From: Streptomyces sp. NRRL S-646
Lineage (GTDB): Bacteria > Actinomycetota > Actinomycetes > Streptomycetales > Streptomycetaceae
NCBI RefSeq assembly: GCF_000720765.1
Contig: NZ_JODC01000029.1
Span: 1-63,701 of the forward strand
Direction of reading: 5' to 3'
DNA length: 63,701 nt
Shown here: positions 8,921 to 18,670 of the stretch, in pieces
Layout of the letters: every line of letters begins with the position of its first letter
How positions within the stretch are numbered: position 1 is the stretch's first letter
Made by a program: the position numbers and the translations under genes
Notes under the pieces: generated by a model
Database searches by the model: none
What the model was told of the DNA's origin: nothing
The model's input: the letters and a program-made list of their open reading frames with translations, nothing else

Positions 8921-10285
8921 GTGAGAAACGCGCCCACGATCCTGCATCTCGACATGGATGCCTTCTACGCCTCGGCGGAGCAGGCATCCAAGCCGAGTCT
9001 GCGCGGGAAAGCCGTGATCGTGGGCGGGCTCGGGCCGCGCGGGGTGGTCGCCACCGCTTCGTACGAGGCGCGGGTCTTCGGGGTGCGGTCGGCGATGCCG
9101 ATGGCGCAGGCGCGGCGGCTGGCACCGAACGCCGCGTATCTGGTGCCGCGCTTCGGGTTCTACCGGTCGATCAGCGAGCAGGTCATGGAGCTGCTGCACT
9201 CGCTGTCGCCGCTGGTGGAGCCGTTGAGCCTGGATGAGGCGTTCGTGGACCTGGAGGCCGGGGAGGCGGCCTGGGACGCCGCGTCGGCGCGGCTGGTGGG
9301 GGAGAAGCTGCGCGCCGACATACGGGCGGATACGGGGCTCACCGGGTCCGTGGGGCTTGCCGCCTGCAAGATGCTCGCGAAGATCGCCTCCGAGGAGGCC
9401 AAGCCGAACGGGCTGGTGCTGATCCAGCCCGGGACGGAGCGGGCCAAGCTCGGACCGATGTCGGTGCGGATGCTGCCAGGGGTGGGGCCGGCCACGGGGG
9501 ACCATCTGCGGCGGGCCGGCATCACCACGGTCGATGAGATCGCCGAAGCCGGTGAGGACGAGCTCGTCCGGCTGCTGGGCAAGGCCCATGGGCACGCCTT
9601 GTACGCCATGGCGCTGGTGCACGACGACCGGCCTGTGGTGGCAGAGCGGGAGGCCAAGTCGGTGTCGGTGGAGGACACGTACGACGTGGACATTCACGAC
9701 CGGGTGAGGGTGGGGCTGGAGGTGCAGCGGTTGGCCGACCGGTGTGTGCGGCGGTTGCGGGGGGCGGGTCTTTCGGGGCGGACCATCGTGCTGAAGGTGC
9801 GGCGCTACGACTTCTCGACGCTGACTCGTTCCGAGACGCTGCGCGGGCCCACGGACGATCCGGCGGTGGTGCGGGAGGCTGCCGCCCGGCTGCTGGATTC
9901 GGTGGACACGACGGGGGGTGTGCGGCTGCTGGGGGTCGGGGTGAGCGGGCTGGCCGACTACACGCAGGAAGATCTGTTCGCGCAGGCGGCGGGGGAAGGC
10001 GCGGAACATTCGGCGGACGAGGCGGACGAGGAGCCCGTGGACGAGCAGCAGGTGGTTGTCGAGCGGCGGTGGCCCGCGGGGCACGATGTGCGGCATGCCG
10101 AGTTCGGGCACGGGTGGGTGCAGGGAAGTGGGCTCGGGCGGGTGACCGTGCGGTTCGAGACACCGGATTCGGAGCCGGGGCGGGTGCGCACGTTTCGGAC
10201 CGATGACCCTGAGCTGGAGCCGGCGGATCCGTTGCCGCTGGTGGCAGGGAGACCCGGGGCTCCCGTGCATGGGGTCGGCGCCTGA
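8921..10285 (+). CDS. dinB: DNA polymerase IV (Y-family translesion polymerase)
   Basis: A 454-aa polymerase. Catalytic carboxylates are in HLDMDAFYASAEQ (D11, D13) and SLDEAFVDLE (D105, E106). A fingers/palm core, thumb helix-hairpin-helix (MLPGVGPATGDHLRRAGI) and little-finger domain follow. The last ~100 residues are the actinobacterial extension (HAEFGHGWVQGSGLGRVTVRFE). It would copy past damaged bases with low fidelity. I see no beta-clamp pentapeptide that I would trust and no LexA box upstream. GTG 8921 lies close to a GGAGAT; a downstream start would remove the first catalytic aspartate, so this start is secure. Confidence 0.93.
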   Translation: MRNAPTILHLDMDAFYASAEQASKPSLRGKAVIVGGLGPRGVVATASYEARVFGVRSAMPMAQARRLAPNAAYLVPRFGFYRSISEQVMELLHSLSPLVEPLSLDEAFVDLEAGEAAWDAASARLVGEKLRADIRADTGLTGSVGLAACKMLAKIASEEAKPNGLVLIQPGTERAKLGPMSVRMLPGVGPATGDHLRRAGITTVDEIAEAGEDELVRLLGKAHGHALYAMALVHDDRPVVAEREAKSVSVEDTYDVDIHDRVRVGLEVQRLADRCVRRLRGAGLSGRTIVLKVRRYDFSTLTRSETLRGPTDDPAVVREAAARLLDSVDTTGGVRLLGVGVSGLADYTQEDLFAQAAGEGAEHSADEADEEPVDEQQVVVERRWPAGHDVRHAEFGHGWVQGSGLGRVTVRFETPDSEPGRVRTFRTDDPELEPADPLPLVAGRPGAPVHGVGA

Positions 10286-10336
10286 CCCGGGACGGTGCCG
10301 GTCCGCGCGGGGGCCGGGCGCGGTGCGGCGGGTGGG

Positions 10337-10714
10337 CTAGGCGTCCGCGTCCTCCGTGCCCGCGAGCTTGCCGAAGTCGTGGTCCGGGAAGGAGGGGGGA
10401 GCGGCGATGTCGAGACCGTAGTGGTGGTAGAGCTGGAGTTCCTGTTCGGGGGAGAGGTGGCGGCCGACGCCGAAGTCGGGGGCGTCCTTGATGAGGGACC
10501 GGTCGAAGGGGACGTGGAGAGTGCCCTCGATCAGTTCGCTGGGCTCCAGGGGAACAAACGCGTCCCGGGAGAACAGGCCGGTTCGTATGGCCGCCCACTC
10601 CGGCACACCGGTCGCGTCGTCGAGGTAGACCTCGTCGATGGTGCCGAGCTTGGTGCCGTTGCGGTCGAACGCCTTGCGGCCGATCAGGTTGCGCGGATCG
10701 ATGTCGGTCTGCAC
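10337..10714 (-). CDS. PRC-barrel domain protein
   Basis: A 125-aa cytoplasmic protein with a PRC-barrel (NLIGRKAFDRNGTKLGTIDEVYLDD; GLFSRDAFVPL) and a C-terminal helical tail (LSPEQELQLYHHYG). PRC-barrels often bind RNA or respond to stress, but the role here is unknown. GTG 10714 follows GGAGGG at 10723-10718. It is convergent with dinB and divergent from the glycine riboswitch, sharing the ~120-bp promoter region 10715-10833. Confidence 0.82.
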   Translation of the reverse strand: MQTDIDPRNLIGRKAFDRNGTKLGTIDEVYLDDATGVPEWAAIRTGLFSRDAFVPLEPSELIEGTLHVPFDRSLIKDAPDFGVGRHLSPEQELQLYHHYGLDIAAPPSFPDHDFGKLAGTEDADA

Positions 10715-10833
10715 GGGCCCTCCACTTGGTCGCAACTCATTCGTAAGCACTACAAAAGAGCACATTGGAGATGGCGGCCACTCGAAGGATCGGTCGTTGT
10801 GCTCGCTGGTAGGCTGACAGCGGCTGCTGACCC

Positions 10834-11034
10834 CGTGCGGGAGAGTCCTCCAGACACCATCGGAGGCGCCGAAGGAGCAAATCCTCCCCGGAATCTCTCA
10901 GGCTCACGTACCGCGCGGACGAGGTCACTCTGGAAAGCAGGGCGGGTGTCAACGGCTTCCGCTCTCACCGACGGTGAAAGCCGGGCGCCCTCGGGATGTC
11001 CGGTGAAGCTCTCAGGTTGAGATGACAGAGGGGG
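10834..11034 (+). promoter_or_regulatory. tandem glycine riboswitch controlling gcvP
   Basis: Two glycine aptamers lie in series. Aptamer 1 (about 10834-10920) contains GCGGGAGAGT, GCGCCGAAGGAGCAA and CTCTCAGGC. Aptamer 2 (about 10924-11034) contains TCACTCTGGAAAGC, CACCGACGGTGAAAGCC and CTCTCAGG, ending near GACAGAGGGGGAG. These are the conserved P1/P3 junction sequences of the gcvT riboswitch class, in its cooperative tandem form. The gcvP start lies ~65 nt downstream. In this class glycine binding turns gene expression on. A TAGGCT hexamer at 10810-10815 is a possible -10 box. Confidence 0.93.
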
Positions 11035-11099
11035 AGGCCGTCCGGGTACCCGCGCCGTGGTGCCCCTCGAAGGTCGTGTCAGACCAGGAGGCCTCCGCA

Positions 11100-13985
11100 A
11101 TGACCGCCCATCGCATTCCGCTCTCCGAGCTCGAACAGGGGATCCCGTTCGAGCAGCGCCATATCGGGCCCGATCACGAGGCACGGGCCAAGATGCTCGC
11201 GCAAGTCGGATACGGCTCGCTGGACGAGCTCACGGCCGCCGCGGTGCCGGATGTGATCAAGAACTCGGATGCGCTGGAGCTCCCGGGTGCGCGCACCGAG
11301 GCCGAGGTGCTGGCCGAGCTGCGGTCGCTCGCCGACCGGAACCAGGTGCTCGACTCCATGATCGGTCTCGGGTACTACGGGACCTTCACCCCGCCCGTCA
11401 TCCTGCGCAATGTGATGGAGAATCCCGCCTGGTACACGGCCTACACGCCCTACCAGCCCGAGATCTCGCAGGGGCGGCTCGAGGCCCTGCTCAATTTCCA
11501 GACCATGGTCGCCGATCTGACCGGGCTGCCCACCTCCGGGGCCTCGCTGCTCGACGAGGGAACGGCCGCCGCCGAGGCCATGGCGCTGTCCCGGCGCATG
11601 GGCAGGAACAAGAAGGGCTTGTTCCTGATCGACGCGGACGTGCTGCCGCAGACGATCGCCGTGATCCAGACCCGTGCCGAGCCGACCGGTGTGGAGGTCG
11701 TGGTCGCCGACCTCAGCGACGGCATTCCGGCCGAGGTCGCCGGGCGTGAGATCAACGGCGTGCTCGTCCAGTACCCCGGCGCCTCCGGCGTCGTACGCGA
11801 CATCAAGCCGCTCATCGACCAGGCGCACGAGCTCGGTGCGCTCGTCACCGTCGCCGCCGATCTGCTCGCGCTGACGCTGCTGAAGTCGCCCGGGGAGCTC
11901 GGCGCGGACATCGCGGTCGGGACCACCCAGCGCTTCGGTGTGCCGATGGGCTTCGGCGGGCCGCACGCGGGCTACATGGCGGTGCACGAGAAGTTCGCGC
12001 GCAGCCTGCCCGGACGGCTCGTGGGTGTGTCCGTGGATGCCGACGGGCACAAGGCCTACCGGCTCGCGCTGCAGACCCGTGAGCAGCACATCCGGCGGGA
12101 GAAGGCCACCAGCAACATCTGCACGGCCCAGGTGCTGCTCGCCGTCATGGCGGGGATGTACGCCGTGTACCACGGGCCGGAGGGGCTCAAGGCGATCGCG
12201 CGGCGCACCCACCGGTACGCCACGATCCTTGCCGCGGGGCTCGAGGCCGGTGGTGTCGAGGTCGTGCACGGCTCCTACTTCGACACGGTCACCGTGCGGG
12301 TGCCGGGCCGCGCCGCCGACGCGGTGGCCGCCGCGCGGGAGAACGGCGTCAACCTTCACCTCGTCGACGCCGACCATGTGTCGATCGCCTGTGACGAGAC
12401 CACCGCGCGGGCCCAACTGGGCGCCGTGTGGACCGCGTTCGGGGTCGAGGGCGACATCGAGGCGCTGGACGCGGCGACCGAGGACTCCCTGCCCGCCGGT
12501 CTGCTGCGCACCGACGACTACCTGACCCACCCGGTCTTCCAGGAGCACCGCTCCGAGACTGCGATGCTGCGCTATCTGCGCAGGCTCGCCGATCGTGACT
12601 ACGCGCTCGACCGGGGCATGATCCCGCTGGGCTCCTGCACCATGAAGCTCAACGCGACCACCGAGATGGAGCCGGTCACCTGGCCGGAGTTCGGGCAGCT
12701 GCACCCCTTCGCGCCCGCCGAGCAGGCGCAGGGCTATCTCACTCTCATCCGTGAGCTGGAGGAGCGGCTCGCCGAGGTCACCGGCTACGACAAGGTGTCC
12801 CTGCAGCCCAACGCCGGATCGCAGGGCGAGCTGGCCGGACTGCTCGCCGTACGCGGATATCACCGGGCCAACGGGGACGAGCAGCGGACCGTGTGTCTGA
12901 TTCCGTCGTCCGCGCACGGTACGAACGCCGCCAGTGCCGTGATGGCCGGGATGAAGGTCGTCGTCGTGAAGACCGCCGAGGACGGCGAGATCGACGTCGA
13001 GGACCTGCGGGCGAAGATCGAGCAGTACCGCGAGGAGCTGGCGGTGCTGATGATCACGTACCCCTCCACGCACGGTGTGTTCGAGGAGCATGTCGCCGAC
13101 ATCTGCGCGCAGGTGCACGAGGCGGGCGGGCAGGTGTACGTCGACGGCGCCAACCTCAACGCCCTGGTGGGGCTGGCCAAGCCCGGGCATTTCGGCGGTG
13201 ACGTCTCGCACCTCAACCTGCACAAGACGTTCTGCATCCCGCACGGCGGCGGCGGGCCGGGTGTCGGGCCGGTCGGTGTGCGGGCGCACCTGGCGCCGTA
13301 TCTGCCGAACCACCCGATGCAGCCGGCCGCTGGACCGGCGACGGGGGTCGGGCCGATCTCTGCGGCTCCCTGGGGTTCCGCGGGCATCCTGCCGATCTCC
13401 TGGGCGTACGTCCGGCTCATGGGCGGCGAGGGGCTGAAGCGGGCCACGCAGGTGGCCGTGCTGAGCGCCAACTACATCGCCAAGCGGCTGGAGCCGCACT
13501 ACCCCGTGCTCTACACCGGTCCGGGCGGGCTCGTCGCGCACGAGTGCATCATCGATCTGCGACCGCTGACCAAGGCGACCGGCGTGAGCGTCGACGACGT
13601 CGCCAAGCGGCTCATCGACTACGGCTTCCACGCGCCGACGATGTCCTTCCCGGTGGCCGGCACGCTGATGATCGAGCCGACCGAGTCCGAGGACCTGATC
13701 GAGCTGGACCGGTTCTGCGAGGCGATGATCGCCATCCGTGCGGAGATCGAGAGGGTCGGGGCGGGCGAGTGGCCGGCCGAGGACAACCCGCTCCGCGGCG
13801 CGCCGCACACCGCATCCGCGCTCGGTGGGGAGTGGGAGCACGCGTACTCGCGTGAGGAGGCCGTCTTCCCGGCCGGGGTGTCGGCCGCCGACAAGTACTG
13901 GCCGCCGGTGCGCCGGATCGACCAGGCCTTCGGTGACCGGAACCTGGTGTGCTCGTGCCCGCCGCTGGACGCGTACGACGACTGA
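11100..13985 (+). CDS. gcvP: glycine dehydrogenase (aminomethyl-transferring), P-protein
   Basis: A 961-aa single-chain P-protein of the glycine cleavage system. It decarboxylates glycine with pyridoxal phosphate and hands the aminomethyl group to lipoyl GcvH. The PLP lysine is K709 in HLNLHKTFC, followed by the glycine-rich [12 protein letters not shown] loop. The N-terminal half carries GFGGPHAGY, typical of the non-catalytic half. ATG 11100 follows CAGGAGG (11085-11091). Upstream in-frame ATG 11022 lies inside the riboswitch and would add 26 non-family residues, so it is rejected. gcvT and gcvH are not in the window. Confidence 0.96.
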   Translation: MTAHRIPLSELEQGIPFEQRHIGPDHEARAKMLAQVGYGSLDELTAAAVPDVIKNSDALELPGARTEAEVLAELRSLADRNQVLDSMIGLGYYGTFTPPVILRNVMENPAWYTAYTPYQPEISQGRLEALLNFQTMVADLTGLPTSGASLLDEGTAAAEAMALSRRMGRNKKGLFLIDADVLPQTIAVIQTRAEPTGVEVVVADLSDGIPAEVAGREINGVLVQYPGASGVVRDIKPLIDQAHELGALVTVAADLLALTLLKSPGELGADIAVGTTQRFGVPMGFGGPHAGYMAVHEKFARSLPGRLVGVSVDADGHKAYRLALQTREQHIRREKATSNICTAQVLLAVMAGMYAVYHGPEGLKAIARRTHRYATILAAGLEAGGVEVVHGSYFDTVTVRVPGRAADAVAAARENGVNLHLVDADHVSIACDETTARAQLGAVWTAFGVEGDIEALDAATEDSLPAGLLRTDDYLTHPVFQEHRSETAMLRYLRRLADRDYALDRGMIPLGSCTMKLNATTEMEPVTWPEFGQLHPFAPAEQAQGYLTLIRELEERLAEVTGYDKVSLQPNAGSQGELAGLLAVRGYHRANGDEQRTVCLIPSSAHGTNAASAVMAGMKVVVVKTAEDGEIDVEDLRAKIEQYREELAVLMITYPSTHGVFEEHVADICAQVHEAGGQVYVDGANLNALVGLAKPGHFGGDVSHLNLHKTFCIPHGGGGPGVGPVGVRAHLAPYLPNHPMQPAAGPATGVGPISAAPWGSAGILPISWAYVRLMGGEGLKRATQVAVLSANYIAKRLEPHYPVLYTGPGGLVAHECIIDLRPLTKATGVSVDDVAKRLIDYGFHAPTMSFPVAGTLMIEPTESEDLIELDRFCEAMIAIRAEIERVGAGEWPAEDNPLRGAPHTASALGGEWEHAYSREEAVFPAGVSAADKYWPPVRRIDQAFGDRNLVCSCPPLDAYDD

Positions 13986-14002
13986 GGCAGTGGTCGACGA
14001 GG

Positions 14003-14026
14003 AGGGCCCCGCTTCGGCGGGGCCCT
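14003..14026 (+). terminator. intrinsic terminator between gcvP and the convergent Mop gene
   Basis: AGGGCCCCGC pairs with GCGGGGCCCT around a TTCG tetraloop, and CTTTCC follows. It lies between the gcvP stop and the end of the leftward Mop gene and can serve both. Confidence 0.8.
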
Positions 14027-14032
14027 TTCCCG

Positions 14033-14461
14033 TTACGCCGTCGCGAGTGAGATCTCCGTCGACTTGATCAGGGCTACGACGGGTGTGCCGCTGCTCAGGG
14101 CGAGGTCCGTGACGGCGTCCCTGGTGATCGCCGAGGTCAGTTCGCCGCCGTCCACGGCGACCTTCACGGAGGCCATCGCGCCGCCCGTGGTCACCTCGGT
14201 GACCGTGCCCGGCAGCTGGTTGCGGATGGACAGGCCCTCGACCGGGGCGGTGGCCAGGGAGACCTCCGTCGACTTCACCAGGGCGCGTACGGCGGTGCCC
14301 GCGGCCAGGCCGAGTTCCTCGACGGACTCGAGGGTGATCGCCGCGGTGATGTCCTGGCCGCCGGTGAGGCGGACCTTGACGGTGGCCATGACCTCGCCCG
14401 GGGTGATGGCGGTGACCGTCCCAGGGATCTGGTTGCGGATGCTCAGGCTCATGGGGCTCAT
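14033..14461 (-). CDS. molbindin-like protein with two Mop (TOBE) domains
   Basis: A 142-aa cytoplasmic protein made of two Mop repeats. Each starts SIRNQ(I/L)PGTVT and ends with a KSTE(V/I)S strand (residues ~6-70 and ~76-140). Mop domains bind molybdate or tungstate oxyanions in oligomers, so this is a likely molybdate storage or buffering protein. ATG 14461 is chosen because GCGAGGCG lies 8 nt upstream; ATG 14452 is possible. Its neighbour on the right is the wreck of a molybdate ABC transporter, and a third Mop gene lies beyond that, so it looks like the surviving part of a mod locus. Confidence 0.88.
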   Translation of the reverse strand: MSPMSLSIRNQIPGTVTAITPGEVMATVKVRLTGGQDITAAITLESVEELGLAAGTAVRALVKSTEVSLATAPVEGLSIRNQLPGTVTEVTTGGAMASVKVAVDGGELTSAITRDAVTDLALSSGTPVVALIKSTEISLATA

Positions 14462-14719
14462 GGGGAACGCCTCGCAGGGGGTGGGGGATTGAGGGCTTCG
14501 TGCCCGGGCCCACCGTAGACCCAGTGGGGTGTTATGACGGGTATGCGCGTTTCTGCGTCACCTTGGCACCCGCTCGGCGGGTACGCCGCGAACGCCGGGC
14601 CGTGTCGTCCTGGAGGGCACCCCCTCCAACATCGCCCGCCACCCCCCCGTACGGCCTATATCGCCCAGCCGGTCGGCCTCAACCGGGACAAGGGCCAGGC
14701 GGAAGGCCACACCGTCCTC

Positions 14720-15300
14720 GATGCCTACCAGGCGGTCGGCCGGCGCCATGGCGTCTAGTGGATGGTGTGTGACGAGGAGCGCGACTCCCTCGAACTAGGC
14801 CAGGTGGCGGCGGAGTCGGGCCCGTACGTCGAAGCGGGGGTTGGCCGCCGGGGCGCGGGCGAGGGCGACGCGCTGGGACTGGCCGCCGGAGAGGTGGCGG
14901 GGCTTGGCGACGGCGTGGTCGGCGAGGCCCACGCGGGTCAGCCACTCGGCGGCCGCGGTTGGGGATTCGGCCTTCGTGGCTCCCGGCAGCGGGGCCGAGA
15001 CCACGTTGCCCAGAGCGGTGAGGTGAGGAAAGGGCAGGTGGTCCTGGAAGACGACGCCGAAGGGACGCGACTCGCGGGGTGTACGGGCCAACTCGGTGCC
15101 GTAGGTGGAGGGTGGCCGTCGGTGAGTGGAGTGAGGCCGGCGAGGGTGCGTAGGGCGGTTGTCCGGGAGGAGGCCTTGTCGCCGCCGGTGATGCCCGCGG
15201 CGAGGCTGTCTGTGCCGCGGAAGCTGAAGGTTGCCTTCGTGCCGCGGCAAAGACGGTCACGGTGCGGTCAGGGCCGGCAGCGCTGCGGATGCTGCACCGG
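14720..15300 (-). pseudogene. modC: remnant of a molybdate ABC transporter operon (modA start joined to a decayed modC)
   Basis: Reading leftward, a ModA-like start (TVTVFAAA, ~15262-15240) runs straight into ModC sequence. That ModC has a corrupted Walker A (GGDKASSRTTALRTLAGL, ~15195-15130, where GPNGAGKTT is expected). A frame change follows, then an intact-looking middle ([19 protein letters not shown] and the signature [14 protein letters not shown]). About 12 residues including the Walker B DEP are missing after ANPR. An in-frame TAG precedes VALLVTHHPLDAM (H-loop, ~14795-14745). modB and most of modA are absent. No frame can give a working ATPase. The outer limits are approximate. Confidence 0.8.
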
Positions 15301-15361
15301 CTGCCTGCAGGGCCTGCGGGTCCGATGCGCCGGAACGGCGCCGTGCGGGAGTCGTTCGGGG

Positions 15362-15757
15362 TCAGGTGCGGTCGATGTGCACGTTGGTCGACTTCACGCG
15401 TGCGGTGGCCTCCATGCCGACCTCGAGGCCGAGCTCCTCCACGGCCTCCCGGGTCAGCAGTGAGACCAGGCGGTGGGGGCCTGCCTGGATCTCGACCTGG
15501 GCCGCCACGTCGCCGAGTTTGATCGCGGTGACGATGCCGGGGAAGGCGTTGCGGACCGAGGTGTAGGGGGTCTCCTCCTCGGCGCTGCCCGCCTTGGCGA
15601 GTTCGACGGAGAAGGCGGCCAGGTCCCGGCCGTCGATCAGCCGTCGGCCGCCCTCGTCGCGATGGGTCGCGACCCGGCCGGCGTCCGCCCAGCGGCGTGC
15701 GGTGTCGGGGCTCACGCCGAGCAGTCGTGCTGCCTGGCCGATGGTGTAGCTCTGCAT
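15362..15757 (-). CDS. HTH plus Mop-domain molybdate-responsive regulator (ModE-like)
   Basis: A 131-aa protein. Residues 1-55 form an excisionase/MerR-like helix-turn-helix (YTIGQAARLLGVSPDTARRWADAGRV ... GGRRLIDGRDLAAF). Residues ~66-131 form one Mop domain (SVRNAFPGIVTAIKLGD; TARVKSTNVHID). This architecture senses molybdate and binds DNA. It is not the classical LysR-like ModE fold but plays that part in actinobacteria. It faces the mod wreck, which would have been its target. A dyad at 15815-15832, 58 bp upstream, is a candidate operator. The gene looks intact. Confidence 0.85.
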   Translation of the reverse strand: MQSYTIGQAARLLGVSPDTARRWADAGRVATHRDEGGRRLIDGRDLAAFSVELAKAGSAEEETPYTSVRNAFPGIVTAIKLGDVAAQVEIQAGPHRLVSLLTREAVEELGLEVGMEATARVKSTNVHIDRT

Positions 15758-15814
15758 GCGGTCACGATAGGGCCGGGAACGAGCCCTGGCGGACGTGGGG
15801 TTGAGCGTTGGGTA

Positions 15815-15832
15815 TAACGCGATATAGCGTTA
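15815..15832. promoter_or_regulatory. candidate operator between the ModE-like gene and the DUF1707 gene
   Basis: TAACGC and GCGTTA form a perfect 6-bp dyad around GATATA. It lies 58 bp upstream of the leftward ModE-like gene and 31 bp upstream of the rightward DUF1707 gene. It is AT-rich for this genome and resembles the TATAACG half sites of ModE boxes, but that link is inference. Confidence 0.45.
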
Positions 15833-15862
15833 GTCCGGTGTCGCGGATTCGGGGGTGTGGGT

Positions 15863-16462
15863 ATGTCGGCTGAGCTTTCACGCAGTGGTGGGGTGCCGCT
15901 CGATCTGAGGGCCTCGCATGCGGACCGGGACCGGGTCGTGGAGGTGCTGCGCGTCGCGGCCGGGGACGGTCGGCTGACCGCGGAGGAGCTGGACGAGCGG
16001 GTGGAGGCGGCCTTGACCGCCCGCACGCTGGGCGAACTCGCCGTTCTCACGGTGGACCTGCCGGAATCGGCCTCGGAGGTCGCCGGCAAGGATGTCGACC
16101 GCATCGAGCAACGCGGCGCTTCCGCCCGGCGCGGTGACGGCTGGGTGGTGCCGCGGCGGCTGGAGATCGACTCGGAGTGGGGCGAGGTGACGCTCGACTT
16201 CACCGACGCGGTGATTGCGCACGACACCCTGCACATCGAAGTGGACCTGCGCGGAGGCGCACTGAAGCTGCTGACCCGGCCGGGCGTCGTGGTGGACACC
16301 GACTGCTTGGTGCTCAAGTACGGGGGCGTCAAGAACCGTTCGGCGGCCGGCCCGGGCGTGCCCGTGGAACTGCGCGTCGAGATTCACGGCCGTATGAACT
16401 TCGGTCAACTGGTGGTACGTCCGCAGCGGCGCGGTTTCCTCAGGAGAGCCCCGAAGCCCTGA
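15863..16462 (+). CDS. DUF1707 (SHOCT-like) domain protein with C-terminal LiaF-like domain
   Basis: About 199 aa. The N-terminal DUF1707 has its hallmark (LRASHADRDRVVEVLRVAAGDGRLTAEELDERVEAALTART in part). The C-terminal ~100 residues form beta-rich sequence like the cell-wall-stress LiaF/DUF2154 domain. No membrane helix is evident, so it is probably cytoplasmic or peripheral. Function is unknown; the family is abundant in Streptomyces. ATG 15863 is preferred to GTG 15857. It is divergent from the ModE-like gene. Confidence 0.8.
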   Translation: MSAELSRSGGVPLDLRASHADRDRVVEVLRVAAGDGRLTAEELDERVEAALTARTLGELAVLTVDLPESASEVAGKDVDRIEQRGASARRGDGWVVPRRLEIDSEWGEVTLDFTDAVIAHDTLHIEVDLRGGALKLLTRPGVVVDTDCLVLKYGGVKNRSAAGPGVPVELRVEIHGRMNFGQLVVRPQRRGFLRRAPKP

Positions 16463-16612
16463 GCACCGCCTGTGCGGTCTCGTCCTCGATGCGGTGGCCG
16501 AGAGTTCGTTGGAGCACGGCGACGAGGGCGTCCGTTCGTCGGTGTGCTCCGGGGGTGCGCCGATGTGCGGCTCCGCCGCGGGCTCGATCTGCCTCGATCA
16601 GCCGTCGATCGT

Positions 16613-16688
16613 CTGCCGTGCCGTCGTGGCTGGGCGCGCCCCGCGGCGGAGCCGCACATCGATACAGCCCCGCGCCCCTTCAGGGCGC
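16613..16688 (-). repeat. dispersed intergenic terminator element, copy 1
   Basis: Read on the minus strand it begins with the hairpin GCGCCC-TGAAG-GGGCGC and continues GGGGCTGT-TCGAT-TGCGGCT-CGCCGCGGGGCGCGCC. The same string, at roughly three-quarters identity, follows the gene ending at 31395. Both copies lie just downstream of a gene and in its sense direction. They look like a mobile terminator-plus-tail repeat of Streptomyces. This copy follows the APC permease gene (stop at 16721). Confidence 0.7.
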
Positions 16689-16720
16689 CTCCGCGGCGGA
16701 GCTGTACAGGGAAGCCTTGT

Positions 16721-18670
16721 TCAGCCCGTGTGGACGCGTGGCCTGCGGGCCCGGTCAGGTTCTGCCTCGCGCAGGACCTCTCGGGTGACCGGGGCGACCT
16801 CGCCCTGGCCGAAGAGGAAGAAGCGCAGGAAGTTGGCGAAGGGGTTTCCCTCGGTCCACTCGAAGTAGATGTGCGGGGTGCACTTGGTGGAGTCGCGGAC
16901 GTGCAGGAGCAGGGCAGCCAGCGCGTTCGGGATGGAGGAGGACTCCAGGGTCAGCACCCGGTAGCGGTTGTGCAGGACCTCGCCGCGCACCGTCAGGCCC
17001 GCCTCGAACTCGGAGGGGTCGATGACCGTGACCTCGACGAAGACGAAGTCCTCGCCGGGGATGTCGTTGTCGTTCTGGATCTGCTCGATCTTGTCGCGGT
17101 ACTCGGCCTTGTCCCGTTTGTCGGGTTCGTTGGCGATGAAGCGGATCTTGCGGCTGGACATATCGCGGATGAAACGTTCCGCCATGTCGTCCAGGCTCAC
17201 GCTGGTCACGCGCAGCTCGAAGGCCCGGGCCAGTCGGGACAGCAGGGAGACCAGGATGATGCCGGCGATGAAGCAGGCGCCGATCTTGACGCCGTCCGGG
17301 CGCTCGATGACGTTTGCCACGGTGACGTAGAGCAGGACCGCCGAGACGGTGGCGAAGCCGATGGTCCAGTTCCGTTGCTGCGCGCGGCGGGCGGCGATGG
17401 TCACCGCGATCGCGGCCGAGGACATCAGGACCAGGACGCCGGTGGCGTACGCGCCGCCCTGGGCGTCGACGTCGGCGTCGAAGATCCAGGTGACCAGGAA
17501 GCCGATCAGGGTGAAGACGATCACCATCGGGCGCACGGCACGGGCCCAGTGCGGTGCCATGCCGTAGCGGGGCAGATAGCGGGGCATCAGGTTGAGCAGG
17601 CCGGCCATGGCGGAGGCGCCGGCGAACCACAGGATCGCGATGGTCGAGACGTCGTAGACCGTGCCGAAGGCGTTGCCCAGGTATTCGTGCGAGAGGTAGG
17701 CGAGGGCGCGTCCGTTGGCCTGGCCGCCGGACTTGAACTCCTTCTCCGGGATCAGCACGGTGGTGATGAAGCTCGTCGCGATCAGGAACACGCTCATGAT
17801 CAGGGCGGCGGCCGTGAGGAGCTTCTTAGTGTCGCGGATGCGGCCCTTGGGATTCTCATCGGTGTCGTCCGGGTCGCCCTGGACGTGTGGCATGACCGCG
17901 ACGCCGGTCTCGAAGCCGGAGAGGCCGAGCGCGAGCTTGGGGAAGACCAGCAGGGAGACGCCGATCATGGCGAAGATGTTGCCGTGTTCCGTGGTCAGGG
18001 CGCTGGTCCAGTCGGTGACCAGGTGGCCCGCGGTGAGGACGTGCCAGAAGCCGACGGCCACGACGACCACGTTGAGCCCGAGATAGACCACCACCAGGGC
18101 GACCGCGACTCCGATCGCCTCCAGGAAGCCCTTGAGGAACACCGCCCCCAGCAGTGCCACCAGGATCAGGGTGATCAACATCTGCTGGCCGTGCAGCGTG
18201 TTCTGCAGATGCGGGTTCTCGACCAGGTGGGTCGACGCGTCCGCCGCCGACAGCGTGATGGTGATCAGGAAGTCGGTGGCGGCGAAACCGAGCAGGGTCA
18301 GGACGAACAGCTTGCCCTTCCAGAAGGACAGCAGCCGCTCCAGCATCGCGATCGAACCTTCGCCGCGCGGGCTCTCCTCGGCCACCCGGCGGTAGACCGG
18401 CAGCGCGCCGGCGAGCGTCACGATCACGAGGACGACGGTCGCCACCGGTGACAGCAGGCCGGCGGCCAGGGCGGCGATACCGGGCTGGTAGCCGAGTGTC
18501 GAGAAGTAGTCGACGCCGGTCAGGCACATCACGCGGTACCAGCGCTGCCCCTTGTGTGCGGGCTCCGGCTGGGCGTGCGGCGCCTGCTGGACGCCCTTGC
18601 CCATGTCGGACAGGCCCTCCAGCATCCAGGCGCGCAGGCGACTGGGAGGCGGGTGCTCGGTCGTGGCCAT
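16721..18670 (-). CDS. APC-superfamily permease with large C-terminal cytoplasmic domain
   Basis: A 649-aa membrane protein with about 12 transmembrane helices in residues ~45-470 and a ~170-aa soluble C-terminus. The start of the membrane part ([21 protein letters not shown]) and the GxG-rich helix 1 are of amino-acid-permease type. The size and soluble tail also fit KimA-like potassium importers of the same superfamily. Substrate is therefore open. ATG 18670 follows AGGAGC. Its neighbours are an antiporter wreck and an ion-channel-like protein, which hints at ion homeostasis. No riboswitch is visible upstream. Confidence 0.8.
   Translation of the reverse strand: MATTEHPPPSRLRAWMLEGLSDMGKGVQQAPHAQPEPAHKGQRWYRVMCLTGVDYFSTLGYQPGIAALAAGLLSPVATVVLVIVTLAGALPVYRRVAEESPRGEGSIAMLERLLSFWKGKLFVLTLLGFAATDFLITITLSAADASTHLVENPHLQNTLHGQQMLITLILVALLGAVFLKGFLEAIGVAVALVVVYLGLNVVVVAVGFWHVLTAGHLVTDWTSALTTEHGNIFAMIGVSLLVFPKLALGLSGFETGVAVMPHVQGDPDDTDENPKGRIRDTKKLLTAAALIMSVFLIATSFITTVLIPEKEFKSGGQANGRALAYLSHEYLGNAFGTVYDVSTIAILWFAGASAMAGLLNLMPRYLPRYGMAPHWARAVRPMVIVFTLIGFLVTWIFDADVDAQGGAYATGVLVLMSSAAIAVTIAARRAQQRNWTIGFATVSAVLLYVTVANVIERPDGVKIGACFIAGIILVSLLSRLARAFELRVTSVSLDDMAERFIRDMSSRKIRFIANEPDKRDKAEYRDKIEQIQNDNDIPGEDFVFVEVTVIDPSEFEAGLTVRGEVLHNRYRVLTLESSSIPNALAALLLHVRDSTKCTPHIYFEWTEGNPFANFLRFFLFGQGEVAPVTREVLREAEPDRARRPRVHTG

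Noticed and set aside
11079..14513. 1,144-codon minus-strand open frame opposite gcvP
   Set aside because: Shadow of gcvP: no motif, His/Gly/Arg-rich composition, crosses a terminator and another gene.
16472..18451. Plus-strand frame of 659 codons opposite the APC permease
   Set aside because: Shadow frame full of Asp/Gly/Gln/His; the minus strand has proper membrane helices and start signals.
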